In this document: positions 32,891-43,733 of the stretch, in pieces
How positions within the stretch are numbered: position 1 is the first letter of the stretch
Layout of the letters: the number at the start of each line of letters is the position of its first letter
NCBI RefSeq assembly: GCF_905171775.1
Contig: NC_053492.1
Span: 326,456,720 to 326,520,719 of the forward strand
Direction: 5' to 3'
Origin: Rana temporaria
Taxonomy: Eukaryota > Chordata > Amphibia > Anura > Ranidae
Length of the DNA: 64,000 nucleotides
Notes under the pieces: model-generated
What the model was told of the DNA's origin: nothing
Seen by the model: only the letters and a program-made list of their open reading frames with translations
Databases searched by the model: none
Program-made: the position numbers and the translations under genes

Positions 32891-33232
32891 GGCTACTTTC
32901 ACACTGGGATGGAGGAGCCTTAGCGGGAAAAGCGCCGCTAACCGCTGTCATAGCGGCGATTTTAACCCCCCTGCGCTGACGGCCGAATAATCGGTTAAAA
33001 GCTTTGCAGGCACTTTGGCAGTACTGCCTATTATTTTCAATGGGCAGTTGCAGTATACACCGCTCCTGCACCGCCCCAAAGATGCTGCTTGCAGGACTTT
33101 ATTTTTCTTGCCCTGCAAGCACACCACCCCAGTTTGAAAGCACTTTCACACTGGGATGGCTTGAGAGGCACTTTTCAGGTGCTATTTTTAGTGCAAAAAT
33201 GCCTGAAAAGCACCCCAGTGTGAAAGGGGGTC
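32891..33232. mobile_element. PIF/Harbinger-type MITE (TAA TSD)
   Basis: ggctactttcacactggg at the left, cccagtgtgaaagggggtc at the right, TAA at 32888-32890 and 33233-33235. An internal direct copy of the tip (gcactttcacactgggatgg at 33140) suggests a composite or tandem form. Same tip family as 58020-58354. Confidence 0.75.
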
Positions 33233-33328
33233 TAATAACCACTTTTTTTTTTTTTTTACTATATTAAAAATAAATATTATCCTTTACTATATGTAAAGGA
33301 TAAAGTTTCAAAACTTGAGATTGCTTAC

Positions 33329-33805
33329 TGTAACGGACCTCCATCCTCAACAGGACTATATCCGCTGTAAATGCTTCCTCTGTCCGGTGCCACAAGATCC
33401 AAGACCCTTTAGCCCACTCAGTCACTAGCCGTAACTCGGTGTAGGGTGGAAAACATCAGACTTTTTATTCAAACACATATATACTAATCAGGGACACCCC
33501 CCCTCCCTTGGATTTAGGGCGGGGTAAACTGTCCAACAACAATAGACACATAGGTCAGGTGTATTCAAACTTCTCATCAGTAAACAGTCTTATCAGGAGG
33601 GGCTGCTGGAGGAATTCCCCCCTCCACCTAGACATACATCCCATAATATACTTTTCTTCCAAAGCCGACAGACACAACAGAACAATGGAATACAACCACA
33701 CCCAAAGTAACTCCTGTCCTAGTGACACTTGGCGCAAACACTTGTAGGGCTGACGTTGATGCTGGGGAACAATAGGGCAATCAGAGGAGTAGGGTCCCAG
33801 TAAGA
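33329..33805 (-). repeat. Gypsy 3' LTR (left)
   Basis: Aligns over its length with 56408-56887, sharing aatgcttcctctgtc, ttattcaaacacat, aggtcaggtgtattcaaac, ctagacatacatcccata. Its inner end (cccagtaag) is diverged from the other LTR's ctccgtaaca. The purine tract on the minus strand (gtggagggggagggg, from 33806-33825) directly precedes it. Confidence 0.85.
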
Positions 33806-34123
33806 ACCCCTCCCCCTCCACTTTACGAGTGCCAAAAGGGGAACCTCAACAGGCTACCATAGAGGCTGGGTTTTGATGGGAATGGGTTGCTGGGATTTGA
33901 TGGGAATCTTGTTGACGGGAGAACCCAGCTGCATTTTGGTGTTGGCTCCCCCTTCGGTACTGAATAGTGAAGTTGTACAGTTGTATGGCCAAACTCCCCT
34001 TAGGAGGCAGCCGTTATCGCCTAAGACCTGATTCAGCCATATGAGGGGGTTGTTGTCTGAGAATAGTACACTCCCTGCCGTACAAATAGAGTTGCAGTTT
34101 TTTCAAGGCCCATACTATAGCCA

Positions 34124-35399
34124 AAAGAGGGGTAGAGAAAGGAAGCGCCACCTAAGTGCAGTATTAAAGAGGTTCTTTTAATGACACATTGTACAAAACA
34201 CACTTACAAGAAGGTAAGGAAAGAAGGCTCATCTGTAAAATCCTGTAGTCCTCGTCCCGGATCCATGGGCTGCTTAGAAGTGAAGATAGCAGAATGTGTG
34301 GAGTCTTCAGGCTTGTCCTGTGGCCATCAGGATGAGGCCTGTTCCAGCCTCACGGGTCACGTGACAGGTCACGTGATTACTTCCGAGGAACACTCCCGGG
34401 CAGGGCTGTCTTAATGAGTGGGCACACATGGGCACTGCCCAGGGGCTCCAGCTACATGGGGGGCCCCTGCACTTTTTACCAAAGTTGCTGGTCCTTGAGC
34501 CCACGCTGCCCAGAAATTGGGGGCCCAATGGTGCTGGGGGGATATCTGGGGTGTAGAGGGGTCAGAGTGCTGGGGAGGCATTAGTCTAGCAGATATATTT
34601 TATGCACAGGACAGCTTTGTCAGTATGTAGTATTTTCCCACTGTTTCTTTGCTGTACAGAATGATTGTTCATGTAGTTAATGCGGAGCTCCACCCAAAGG
34701 GGCAAGCTCCACTTGTTCGCCTTCTACCTATTTGAGGTCTGTTTACCTGCGTTGCCTCCATTGTAGGGGCCCCAGAGCATTACTTTGCCCAGGGTCCCAT
34801 GATGCTATTAAGACGGCCCTGCTCCCGGGAGGAGGGTCAGACAGGGAGAACAAAGGCCGATTGGGCTACGCGCTAGGAGCCACTGCTCTATGGAGGCCAA
34901 TAGAAGGAGAAGTGGCTCCGAGCGCGTAGCCCAATCAGCCTTTGTTCTCCCTGTCTGACCCTCCTCCCGGGAGTGATCCTCGGAAGTAATCACGTGACCC
35001 GTGAGGCTGGAACAGGCCTCATCCTGATGGCCACAGGACAAGCCTGAAGACTCCATACATTCTGCTATCTTCACTTCTAAGCAACCCATGGATCCGGGAC
35101 GAGGACTACAGGATGTTACAGATGAGCCTTCATTCCTTACCTTCTTGTAAGTGTGTTTTGTACAATGTGTCATTAAAAAAACCTCTTTAATACTGCACTT
35201 AGGTGGCGCTTCCTTTCTCTACCCCTCTTTTGTTTACCACAGAGTCAGCTCTCTGAGGACAGCAGCCGCCATTGAACAGCCAAATCACCTGCATTTTTAA
35301 CCATTGAACTGCCTGTTACTATTATTTCTAATGGACTAATCACCATACCCCTACCCATACATGTACTTTGTATCTGCGCTGACAGTTACCTCTCCTATT
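34124..35399. mobile_element. palindromic PLE-like mini element with 14-bp TSD
   Basis: ccatactatagcca occurs at 34110-34123 and 35400-35413. The insert starts AAAGAGG and is a palindrome: 34130-34400 pairs with about 34971-35235 and 34825-34895 with 34905-34971 (centre near 34900). A single-copy tail (35240-35399) is found only at the right. It has no coding capacity. Start motif, palindrome, right-only tail and TSD length mirror the large PLE dimer at 42554-52095, so I infer a non-autonomous PLE derivative. It is interrupted by a hAT MITE at 34401-34821. Confidence 0.65.
34401..34821. mobile_element. hAT-type MITE (CAGGGCTGTC) with 8-bp TSD
   Basis: cagggctgtcttaat and attaagacggccctg are inverted; ctcccggg flanks at 34393-34400 and 34822-34829. 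Non-coding. It sits inside one arm of the palindromic mini element, so it postdates it. Confidence 0.88.
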
Positions 35400-35413
35400 C
35401 CATACTATAGCCA

Positions 35414-36790
35414 GGCACTCGTTTTTGATGGTGGTTCCCTGTCCAGCAAATTTCTGCTAAAGGAAGACCACTGGGTGGTCCTCCCCCTCCTCATTTACCT
35501 GGCTGAAGACAGCCCCCAGCCCATATGTGGAGACATCCGTCTGTACAATGAACATTCGCTTGGAGCCGTCAGGACCGGGTCGCGGGAGAGGGCCTCTTTC
35601 AGCTGGTCAAAGGCAGTCTGGCAGGCCGGGGCCCACATCACCACCCTGGATATAATCTTATTGGTCAGGACCATCAGTGGCTTGGCAATTGTGCTGAAAG
35701 GGGGAACAATTTTACGATAATAGGTTGCAGTGTTCAAAAAGGCCATAACCTGTTTTTTTTTCTGAGAAGTGGGCCAGTCCCTTATGGCTTTGATTTTAGC
35801 TGGTTTGGTGACGCAGTCTGCCTCCCCCAACCAGTGTCCCAAGTATTGGACCTCAGCCATTCCCATCTGGCACTTATCGGGCCAGATAGTGAGGTTGGCC
35901 CCTGTAATTAGGTCTAGGATGGTGCCCACATGCTGGAGGTGGTCTTCTCATGTTTCACTGAAGATGGCAATGTTATCAAGGTAGGCACAGGCAAAGTCTT
36001 GGAAGCCCTGCAGCAACTGATCCACCGTTCTTCATCCCAAAGGGCATGCTGAGAAATTCAAACAGCCCAAAGGGGGTAATGAAGGCAGAACATTCCCTCC
36101 CTCCCCCGGTTAAGGGGATTTGCCAGTAACTCTTGCTTAAGTCCAGTGTAGTGACATAGCGGGCCCAGCCAGATGGTCCAGCAGGTCATCTATATGGGAA
36201 ATCGGATAGTCGTCACTAACAGTGTGGCCATTAAAGGAGTTGTAAAGGAAACAATTGTTTTGCCTAAAATGAATGTCTGCAAGGTAGATAGTGTAATGAT
36301 TCTGTTTAAAAAACGAGTAAATACCTATTAAATTCCTTCATCTATATCACCTCCGGCGTTCTAGTTTCTGTTCTCTCATTCACTTCCTGGTTTGCGACGC
36401 TCGTTCTTGTAAGAACTACATTTCCCAGTATGCATTGCGGCACACCCAGTAATTCACACCTCCTTGAAGTCTCTAATAGAGAGCGTCCTGCCGCACAGAT
36501 GTAGTTCCCAGGAAAGGGCGAGCACGTCGCTGACCACCGCAGTAAAGCCTCCCTTCATGGTGGTGAGTAACAATTTGACAAGCAGGAAATGAACAGAACA
36601 GAGAAGACATTGAGCAACTTCTGAGCAAAAAGAACAATGAGGAAGTGAAAAGAGGAATGTCTGCAGGTAAAGGATGCTTATTATGAAAACATTTTTTTTC
36701 CTTTACAACCCCTTTAAGACGTCGGTAGTCTACACACAATCGAATGGTGCCACCCTTCTTGGGTACAAGAACAGGTGAGGTCCAGGTGCT
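35414..36790 (-). pseudogene. Gypsy reverse transcriptase
   Basis: 36720-36790 gives PVLVPKKGG and the box ending CVDYRRL. After the TTAA element, 36230 downward gives VSDDYPISHIDDLLDHLAG, TTLDLSKSYWQIPL (motif A aspartate), FITPFGLFEF. Near 35975 the catalytic box reads YLDNIAIF, i.e. YLDN instead of YLDD. The remainder (TIWPDKCQMGMAEVQYLGHW, then KAIRDWP) is standard thumb/connection. Frames shift at several points. The D to N change alone would be expected to abolish polymerisation. Confidence 0.85.
36231..36717. mobile_element. TTAA-flanked MITE (T2/Kolobok-like tips)
   Basis: TTAAAGGAGTTGTAAAGG at the left and CCTTTACAACCCCTTTAA at the right, TTAA on both sides. Removing it with one TTAA rejoins the RT box CVDYRRLN to the following GHTVSDD segment, an in-gene empty site. 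Tips AAAGGGGTT-like with TTAA targets resemble the T2/Kolobok group of frogs rather than the CCACTT piggyBac class. Confidence 0.75.
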
Positions 36791-36840
36791 CTGGGAGGGT
36801 TAGACAATTCCCAGATCCAACATTCCATTCAGTTCTTATT

Positions 36841-38250
36841 TTATGGTGTTCTGGACAGCTTCTGGAACTCAGGAATGGGCCGGGTTTGCAAGGTTTCCAC
36901 ATAAGTGGAGAGGATTGTTCTTTCGGGCCAAGAGGAAAAGATGGGACGGCGGTGGTGCACAATGGTCTTCATGGACACCTGCTGTTCTTGGCTGAGCTGG
37001 GGGCCCAAGGGTACCTGGTGTACGTCAGCTGAGTGGCGCACTACCTCCAGGAGATCAAGCACAAATTTGTCATCTTCTTCAGAAGGTAGGGGGCATACCG
37101 CCAGGACAGGAAGGTTTCTGTCGTTGTATTCCTTGATCATATTGATGTGCACAGTCTTTTGCCGCTTCGCCCGATCATCCAGCGCAAGAACATAGTTGGT
37201 CTCATTTACCTTGTTGATGATTCGAAAGGGTCACTTCCATGTAGATTGTAATTTGTTTTGGGGATTTGGGACCATCATGAGAACCTGTTGGCTCTCTGCA
37301 AACTTGCGGGTTAGAGCTTTGCGGTCATACCATGTCTTTTGGCGGGTTTGGGCAGCCTTGAGATGGTCCATCGCGAGCCCAGCAAGTTGGCCCATTCATT
37401 TACGCAGGACGTAGGGCACCACAGGAACCCCCATATCGTGTAGTTGGCCCTCCCAGTATTTTTTCAGCAGGGTCAGGGGGCCTCGGACCTTCCTCCCATA
37501 CAGCAGCTCAAACGGGGAAAACCCAGTAGATTCCTGCAGGACCTCCCGGTATGCGAAGATGTGGTGAGGGAGGTACTGTTCCCAGTCTGGTTCCTGGTTG
37601 ATAAAAGGCACATAGCATGGCCTTCAGGGTCCTGTTAAAACGCTCACACAGTCCGTTGGTTTTGGGGTGATAGGGGGGTGGCCTAGATAGCCCTCACTCC
37701 ACAGGTCTGCTAGAGGGACTGAATCAGATCGAACATAAACTGTGTACCTTGGTCTGACAGAATTTCGGCTGGAAAGCCCACCTCACATGAACACCGTAAC
37801 TAGGGCTTCTGGGACTTTGGTAGCTGTGATGTTGGAGAGGGCCACTGCTTCTGGATAACGAGTAGCATAATCCACCATTGTCAGGATGTACCGCTTTTCG
37901 AGTTTTGCTGGGGCGAGCCAAGGGTGCCAGAATGTCGATCGCTATCCGCTGGAACGGTTCTTCAATGATCCTCCCACGTCGCTGACATGTATTGCAGGTG
38001 CGACAATAGTGGGCTACTGCTTGAGACATCCCGGGCCAACAGAAAGGGCTGGGCTAACCGTTTTTTTGTCTGTAACTTCCCTTGATGCCCTGCAATGGGA
38101 ATGCCATGGGCAAGGGGTAGCAGTTGGGTAATGGTCTGGGGTCCACCCCCAGGAGCGATTTCTACAATTCGGTATAATAATCTGTCCCCCGCTCCCGAAC
38201 CTGGGCAGCTCTACCCGGGTCCAGAAGCCTATCAGAGTAGGGTCCGTGAC
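36841..38250 (-). pseudogene. Gypsy integrase, located upstream of RT
   Basis: Zinc-finger region: H-x-H residues near 38080-38110, then YCRTCNTCQRRGR (CxxC) near 37990. Core: RIAIDILAPL with the first catalytic D, MVDYATRYPEA, then an SDQG-type second D region near 37750, and CERFNRTLK (catalytic E) near 37660. HHIFAYREV, TGFSPFELLYGR and the C-terminal VHINMIKEY follow. Frameshifts occur near 37850, 37770, 37620 and 37170. In Gypsy elements integrase normally follows RNase H; here RT starts about 50 bases downstream of the region. Role: cDNA insertion. Confidence 0.85.
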
Positions 38251-38358
38251 CAAGTCCTATTTAAACTGGTCCGAATCCCAGATTATCCCACTAGCGGCAG
38301 GCGTTGGGGAAGGGTCACTCACCGCAGGTGGCAGATTTCCATCCTGGTGCTGGAGCTC

Positions 38359-38730
38359 CTACTTCCTCTGGGTGGCTTCCCAGCAGGCTTGATTTTGCGT
38401 GATGGCCCAGACAAAGTGACACTTGAGGTCACCAACATCATTCCCAAGAAGCACATCTGCAGGTAATCCTCCCATTACTCCTACATCACAGCATTTGGGC
38501 CCCAGTCCATAGTGACAGCAAGGGGAATGAAGTGTTTGGCGCCGCCCGCCAATTTGATCACTATTCCTGGGCCGGGCTGGAGAGCGCCAGGGTGCACAAC
38601 TCATGGGTCCACAACAGTGAGGAATGCACCCGAATCTCGAAAACCCACCACCTTTGACTGTCCACAGTGATCTCTTGTAAGCGCTTTCCTTGGAGAAGCG
38701 ATGTAGGTGTCTTAGCAGGTTGTAGGCCAA
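38359..38730 (-). pseudogene. Gypsy aspartic protease
   Basis: Across two frames the minus strand shows a DSGA active-site triad near 38625 (D-S-G followed by A-FLTVVDP) and, downstream, GGLPADVLLGNDVGDL matching the LLG-D flap/C-terminal part of retropepsins. Length about 120 codons fits. It lies between the gag and integrase segments. A frameshift separates the active site from the C-terminal half. Confidence 0.7.
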
Positions 38731-38754
38731 AGACTCCTGGAAGCGTGTCCCAGT

Positions 38755-39486
38755 CTACAGAAGAGGAACACCAGTCTGGAGGTGATGGTGGCAGGTCCTC
38801 GGGAACTCGGTACAGATCCACATAATGTACTGGCATGCCAGGGCTAGGTCCGAGAGTCTTGGTTCTGGCAGGGCATCTGATAGTGACCAGCTTGCCCACA
38901 GCCAAATTAGTGCCTTTACAAGGCGAGTCTTGCGGTCTGTTGTGGGGGGATCGGGACGCGAGGTGTTGGTGCTGCCTGGGGGTTCATTCGATGATGGGGA
39001 GGCATGTAGGGCCCAGAGGTGGTGCTGGACACCCTGGGAACTCGGGGTGCCTCGGCGGGTTGCTTCCACCATTGTGTGCCGTTTAAAAAGGGCCTCAGCC
39101 GCTAAGGCTGCAGCTTTCTTTAGGGTGGCAGGTTTTCGATCCCACACCCACTGTCGGAGCTCAGGGGGACACTTGAAAAATAATTGTTCCTTCAAAACAG
39201 CCTGTATGATCCCCTTAGGGGAGGTGGCCTTCTCCCCTTCCAGCCATTGGCAGCATGCTACGGACAGCTTGTGCACAAACATTTTGAAGGAGGTCTCGGG
39301 GACCTAAGGGGTAGTGCGGAACTGGGCCAGATATGCCTCTAGCGATACAGCGTAATAGTCCAGTACTGCCCGTTTTAGGTCCTTATAGCTATGTTTCTTG
39401 AGAGGACCCATCATTTGATAAGCCTCAACTCCCCCTGTAAGCAGTCCTACTACATGGCGGGTCCAGTCTGTGGGTGGGACCCCCAG
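38755..39486 (-). pseudogene. Gypsy gag C-terminal part with SCAN-like capsid domain
   Basis: Reads WTRHVVGLLTGGVEAYQMM, AVLDYYAVSLEAYLAQF, an in-frame TAG at about 39304, then PETSFKMFVHKLSVACCQWL, IIQAVLKEQLFFKCPPELRQ, WV-DRKPATLKKAAALAAEA. The spacing of C--WL, the EQ-(F)F-x-LP-EL--WV and the P-----A--LAE end matches the vertebrate SCAN domain, which is known to derive from the capsid of Gmr1-like elements. A P/S/T-rich segment follows. It is interrupted upstream by the hAT insertion. Confidence 0.75.
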
Positions 39487-39924
39487 TAGTTCACTAGAGA
39501 TGTACAGAACTGTTCGCCGGCTAATAATTTGCGGCGATTTTTGCGCGTTCGCCGCTGCGGGCGAACATATGCGCTGTTCGATCCACCTCCTATTAGTTAA
39601 CATTGAGCAAATTTTGACCCTTTACCTCACAGTCATCAGACACATTCCAGCCAATCAGCAGCATACCCTCCCTCCCTGACCCTCCCACCTCTCGGGCAGC
39701 ATCCATTTTAGATTCATTCTGAACCTGCATTCTATAGTGAGAGGAGGGAGAGTGTTGCTGCTGCTGAATTTATAGGGGAATCTATAGCTAGACTAGTGTT
39801 TTCAGTGTCCACTCCAGTCCTGAAAGACTCATCTGATCTCTTCTGTAAGGACAGGACCCCAAAAAGCCCTTTTTAGGGCTAGTATATCAGTCTGTTTTTT
39901 TTTTCTCTGTAATCTATTTGAAGT

Positions 39925-40715
39925 TACCTGCTAGGCAGTGTGTGTGTGTCAGGATCACAGCGTACACTATGCCCAGTGCCACCCACCACTCATTATCTTG
40001 GTGGCACAGTAGCTAACATTTTAAAAAAAATATTTGTTTTACTGCAATAGAATACTGTAGTAGTCAGTTGCCTGGCTACCAGCGTGTGTCAGGGGTACAG
40101 CGTACACTGTGCCCAGTGCCACCCACCACTCATCTATCTTGGTGGCACAGTACATAACATTTAAACATTTTTTTTTTTTTACTGCAATAGAATAGTAGTC
40201 AGTTGCCTGGCTACCAGCGTGTGTCAGGGGTACAGCGTACACTGTGCCCATTGCCACCCACCATTCATCTACAGTATCTTGGTGGCACAGTACATAACAT
40301 TTAAAAAAAAATAGTTTTACTGCAATAGAATAGTAGTCAGTTGCCTGGCTGTCAGCGTGTGTCAGGGGTACAGCGTACACTGTGCCCAGTGCCACCCACC
40401 ACTCATCTAGGTGGCACAGTACAGAACATTTAAAAACCCCCAAAAAATGTACTGCAATAGAATAGTAGTCAGTTGCCAGCGTGTGTCAGGCTCATAGTGT
40501 ATACTGTGCCTACTTGCCCAGTGCCACCACTCATATCTGGTGGCATAGTAGATTCAATTTAAAAAGAAAAAACACAATTTTGACTGCAATAGAATAGCAG
40601 TTAGTTGTCTGCAGGCGTGTGTCAGGCCTACAGCTTCTACTCTGCCAACTTCTGCCAGTGCACAGTGCCACTCATATCTGGTGTCACAGTAGCTTGCACG
40701 CATAGTACAACTAAA
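39925..40715 (+). repeat. ~135-bp tandem repeat in hAT 5' leader (about 5.5 units)
   Basis: Each unit has actgcaatagaatagtagtc, agttgcctggctacc, tgtgtcaggggtacagcgta and gtgcccagtgccacccacc followed by an A/T-rich tail. Units start near 39950, 40085, 40222, 40358, 40481 and 40617. They lie directly upstream of the transposase frame and may carry transposase-binding or promoter sites. Their mirror reading yields a repetitive minus frame (40039-40443) that is not a gene. Confidence 0.75.
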
Positions 40716-40728
40716 CAAATAAAAAAAA

Positions 40729-42500
40729 ATGACTGGCAGAGGCAGGCCACCCCGCAGGGGCCGCTGTGGTCGTGGTGCTGTGATTGTCTTTGGCCCTAGA
40801 ATAATGCCCAGTGTTCAGAGGCCACGTACCCTGAACTCGAAAAGTTCTGAGGACATAGTTGACTGGCTAACACAGGACACCCAATCTTCTACAGCTTCCG
40901 CTCGTAACCTTGAAGCACCATCCTCCTCCAGCTCAGCTTCGGGCACCTCTCAAGTTACCACTCGCCCGCATACCACCACCACCAACACTAGCATCACAGC
41001 TGCTTCACTTGATCTGTCAGAGGAGTTATTTACACATGAGTTGGAAGAAATGAGTGATGCGCAACCATTATTGCCAGAGGTTGTAGATAAAAGGGATATG
41101 ACTCAGTCAGGCAGCATTACACACATGGACGTATGGTGTGATGATGATGTACCCGCTGCTCCTTCTTGCTGAGTTGTCAGATACAAGTGAAGCGGTTGAT
41201 GATGATGATGTGTCCGGGGATGTCACGTAGGTGCCCGCTCGAAGAGAAGAACAGGGGGAGAGTTCAGATGTGGAGACAGAGAGGAGGAGGCGACAAGTTG
41301 GAAGCAGGGGGAGGTCGTCGCAAGGAGCTAGTGGCACAGTCAGACAGCATGTATCGGCACCCGGGGTCAGCCAGACAGCACGCCAATCAAATCAATGCCA
41401 CCACCAGAATGCCATCATTGCAAAGCTCAGCAGTGTGGCATTTTTTTGTGTGTCTGCCTCTGATAACAGTGATGCCATTTGCAACCTGTGCCAAAAGAAA
41501 CTGAGCCGTGGGAAATCCAACACCCACCTAGGTACAACTGCTTTGCGAAGGCACATGATTGCACATCACAAACGCCTATGGGATCAACACATGATGACGA
41601 GTACAAGCAGCACACAAGCTCAAAGCCACCATCCTTCTCCTGGTGCAGCATCTTCAGTCACGTCAACCACTGTTGTCCTCCTTGCCCCCTCTCAACCATC
41701 CGCCACTCCGTCTCTCACCTTGAGCAGTTCCTGCTCATCTGCCCACAGTCAAGTGTCTGTCAAGGACATGTTTGAGCATAAGAAGCCAATGTCACAGAGT
41801 CACCCCCTTGCCCGGCATCTGACAGCTGGCTTGTCGAAACTCTTAGCCCGCCAGCTTTTACCATACAAGCTGGTGGAGTCTGAGGCCTTCAAAAAATGTG
41901 TAGCTTTTGGGACACCGCAGTGGAAGGTACCCGGCCGAAATTTCTTTTCACAAAAGGCAATCCCCAACCTGTACTCTATTGTACAAAAGGAAGTCATGGC
42001 ATCCCTGGCACACAATGTTGGGGCAAGGGTCCATCTGACCACTGATACCTGGTCTGCAAAGCACGGTCAGGGCAGGTATATCACCTACACTGCGCATTGG
42101 GTAAACCTGCTGACGGCTGACAAGCATGTAATGCATGGCTCTGCAGAGGGGTAGGTGACACTGCCACGACTTGCAGGCAGGTCTGCTGCCACCTCCTCTA
42201 CTCCTACTCCATCCTCTTCGATAACCTCCTCGGCTGAGTCCTCTTCTGCTTCTGCGTCTTGCTCCACATCAACTGCACCCCCCAGCTTCCCAGGGGCTAT
42301 TCCACATCACGAATACGACAGTGTCACACCGTCTTGGGGTTGACTTGCCTGAAAGCAGAGAGTCACACCGGACCAGCACTCCTGTCCGCCCTGAACGCAC
42401 AGGTGGATCGGCAAAGTGGTGTGTGACAACGGAAGCAATTTGTTGGCGGCATTGAATTTGGGCAAGTTGACACATGTCCCATGCATGGCACATGTGATGA
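40729..42500 (+). pseudogene. hAT transposase, N-terminal half with BED zinc finger
   Basis: The ATG at 40729 opens an R/G-rich start (GRPPRRGRCGRG) and S/T-rich linker, stop at 41170. From 41231 in another frame: a BED-type finger CNLCQKKLSRGKSNTHLGTT with C-x2-C and the later H-x4-H, an S/T-rich stretch, VKDMFEHKKPMSQ, ACGFGTP-like AFGTPQWKVPGR, and TTDTWSAKHGQGRYI (first DDE aspartate region). A stop at 42152; a CDNGSNLLAA-type segment (second acidic region) follows near 42425. hAT enzymes cut and paste DNA; this copy is broken. Confidence 0.82.
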
Positions 42501-42504
42501 ATCT

Positions 42505-42553
42505 GAATGTACAGTGTTGAATTCCAATGTGTCGGGCTGTCGCAAATCAGTCG
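42505..42553. repeat. detached end of the hAT internal inverted repeat and left PLE TSD
   Basis: gtgttgaattccaatgtgtc onward is the inverse of 52349-52392. The last 16 bases (42538-42553, tgtcgcaaatcagtcg) are the left TSD of the PLE dimer, repeated at 52096-52111. Confidence 0.75.
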
Positions 42554-43690
42554 AAAGAGGTAGTGGCGCTGTCTAAAATATAGGCTAAATGTACCAATGA
42601 AAAGGTACAATAGTGACTTGTATGTGATCAAAACAAGTAAAAAAGATACAAGTGCCTGAGTGTAATAGTATGTGATGGCCTAATTGGCATATACTATACA
42701 CTCTAATATAAATATACAACAAGTGTGCAAAATACAGGTTAAATCAATAATGGCTCTAAGCCGCAAAGGTGGTCACCCAGTAGGTGAACTATAGGTTATA
42801 AGTGATGCCAAAAAATTTTTCCAAAATAACTACAAACTGGAATATATCAAATTGAGCCGTGATCGCCAATCAGCGATAAGTGAAATCAAAAAAGTACCAG
42901 CATAGTGGTGAATACCAGTAAGTGTGTGGCACAGCAATAAATACGGTGGAGCTATAACCAAATGAAAATAAAAATAAAAATAAATAGATGCATAAGTCCA
43001 ATGGTTAGGTGTAGCAGCCAAGCTCTTCAGTCCACATAATATCAAAAAATAAAAATAAAAATAGAAATAAACATAGCATAAAAAAAGTATATGTTTTAAA
43101 TATATTTATATAAGTGTCCGTGACTGGTGCATCCACAAAGGGTGATGTATCACAAAAATGCAGTGGTGTGGATTCGCACAGTGCTCCGGTGCTCCCCTCC
43201 TGGGTCCCTACTCACCGAAAGCACTCACCCCTGCAGGGGTAAAGTGCAAGAAGAATTAATCTCCAACAGCTGCGGTATCGTCTTCCTGGGTCCTATGGAT
43301 GCACGGATGTCCTAGCCTGGATGGCTCTGCTTCTTTTTAAATTGTCCGGGAATCCTCCAATGAAAAAAATATTCTCATAGCGCAGTATGTTCAGAGTAAA
43401 AAAGTTTTTTTTTATTTAATTAACACTGCCACAAAGGCATGTGCAACACAGCAGACATTAACTTAAAACGTATAAAACCAATTTCCAATAGGGGGTACTG
43501 AAATAAGGACAATTGGTGGGGATAAAAAATAAAAACAAAGTAGCAGGCAGTTTAACATGCAATAGCATAAGCCTCCCAACACAGCACTAGTAGCCGGTGA
43601 ATCAAAAGTGTCAGCTCCAGCTGGGGAACGGCGCGCGCTCCACAGGGTAACAGCTGATCAGTCCGGGAGTGCGTGTGGGTGTGCGTGTAT

Positions 43691-43733
43691 CCGCTTTACG
43701 CACGTTTCGTATTGATTACGTCTTCTGAAGCGG
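43691..43733 (-). ncRNA. hammerhead-like motif, minus arm of PLE dimer
   Basis: Mirror of 50740-50782. On the minus strand: CCGCTT, CAGAAGA, CGT/ACG stem with loop aatcaat, GAAA, CG-TG-CG, TA, AAGCGG. The outer six bases pair. Confidence 0.45.

Larger units (their letters stand above)
33806..35720 (-). pseudogene. Gypsy RNase H (two pieces)
   Basis: Piece one, 35414-35720: FLNTATYYRKIVPPFSTIAK, the connection to RNase H, DPVLTAPS, then VFLSRNLLDREPPSKTSAW-type reading in shifted frames. Piece two, 33826-34109: LKKLQLYLYGREYTIL and the end NFTIQYRRGSQHQNA with the H-NAD-LSR-type finish. A palindromic insertion (34124-35399) lies between. RNase H removes RNA from the cDNA hybrid. Frames are broken. 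Confidence 0.75.

Noticed and set aside
40039..40443. Repetitive 134-codon minus-strand frame
   Set aside because: It is the reverse reading of the tandem repeat; its peptide repeats with the unit length and has no domain.
39925..40715. CRISPR-like array
   Set aside because: Units of ~135 bases are contiguous tandem copies without unique spacers, in a vertebrate transposon.
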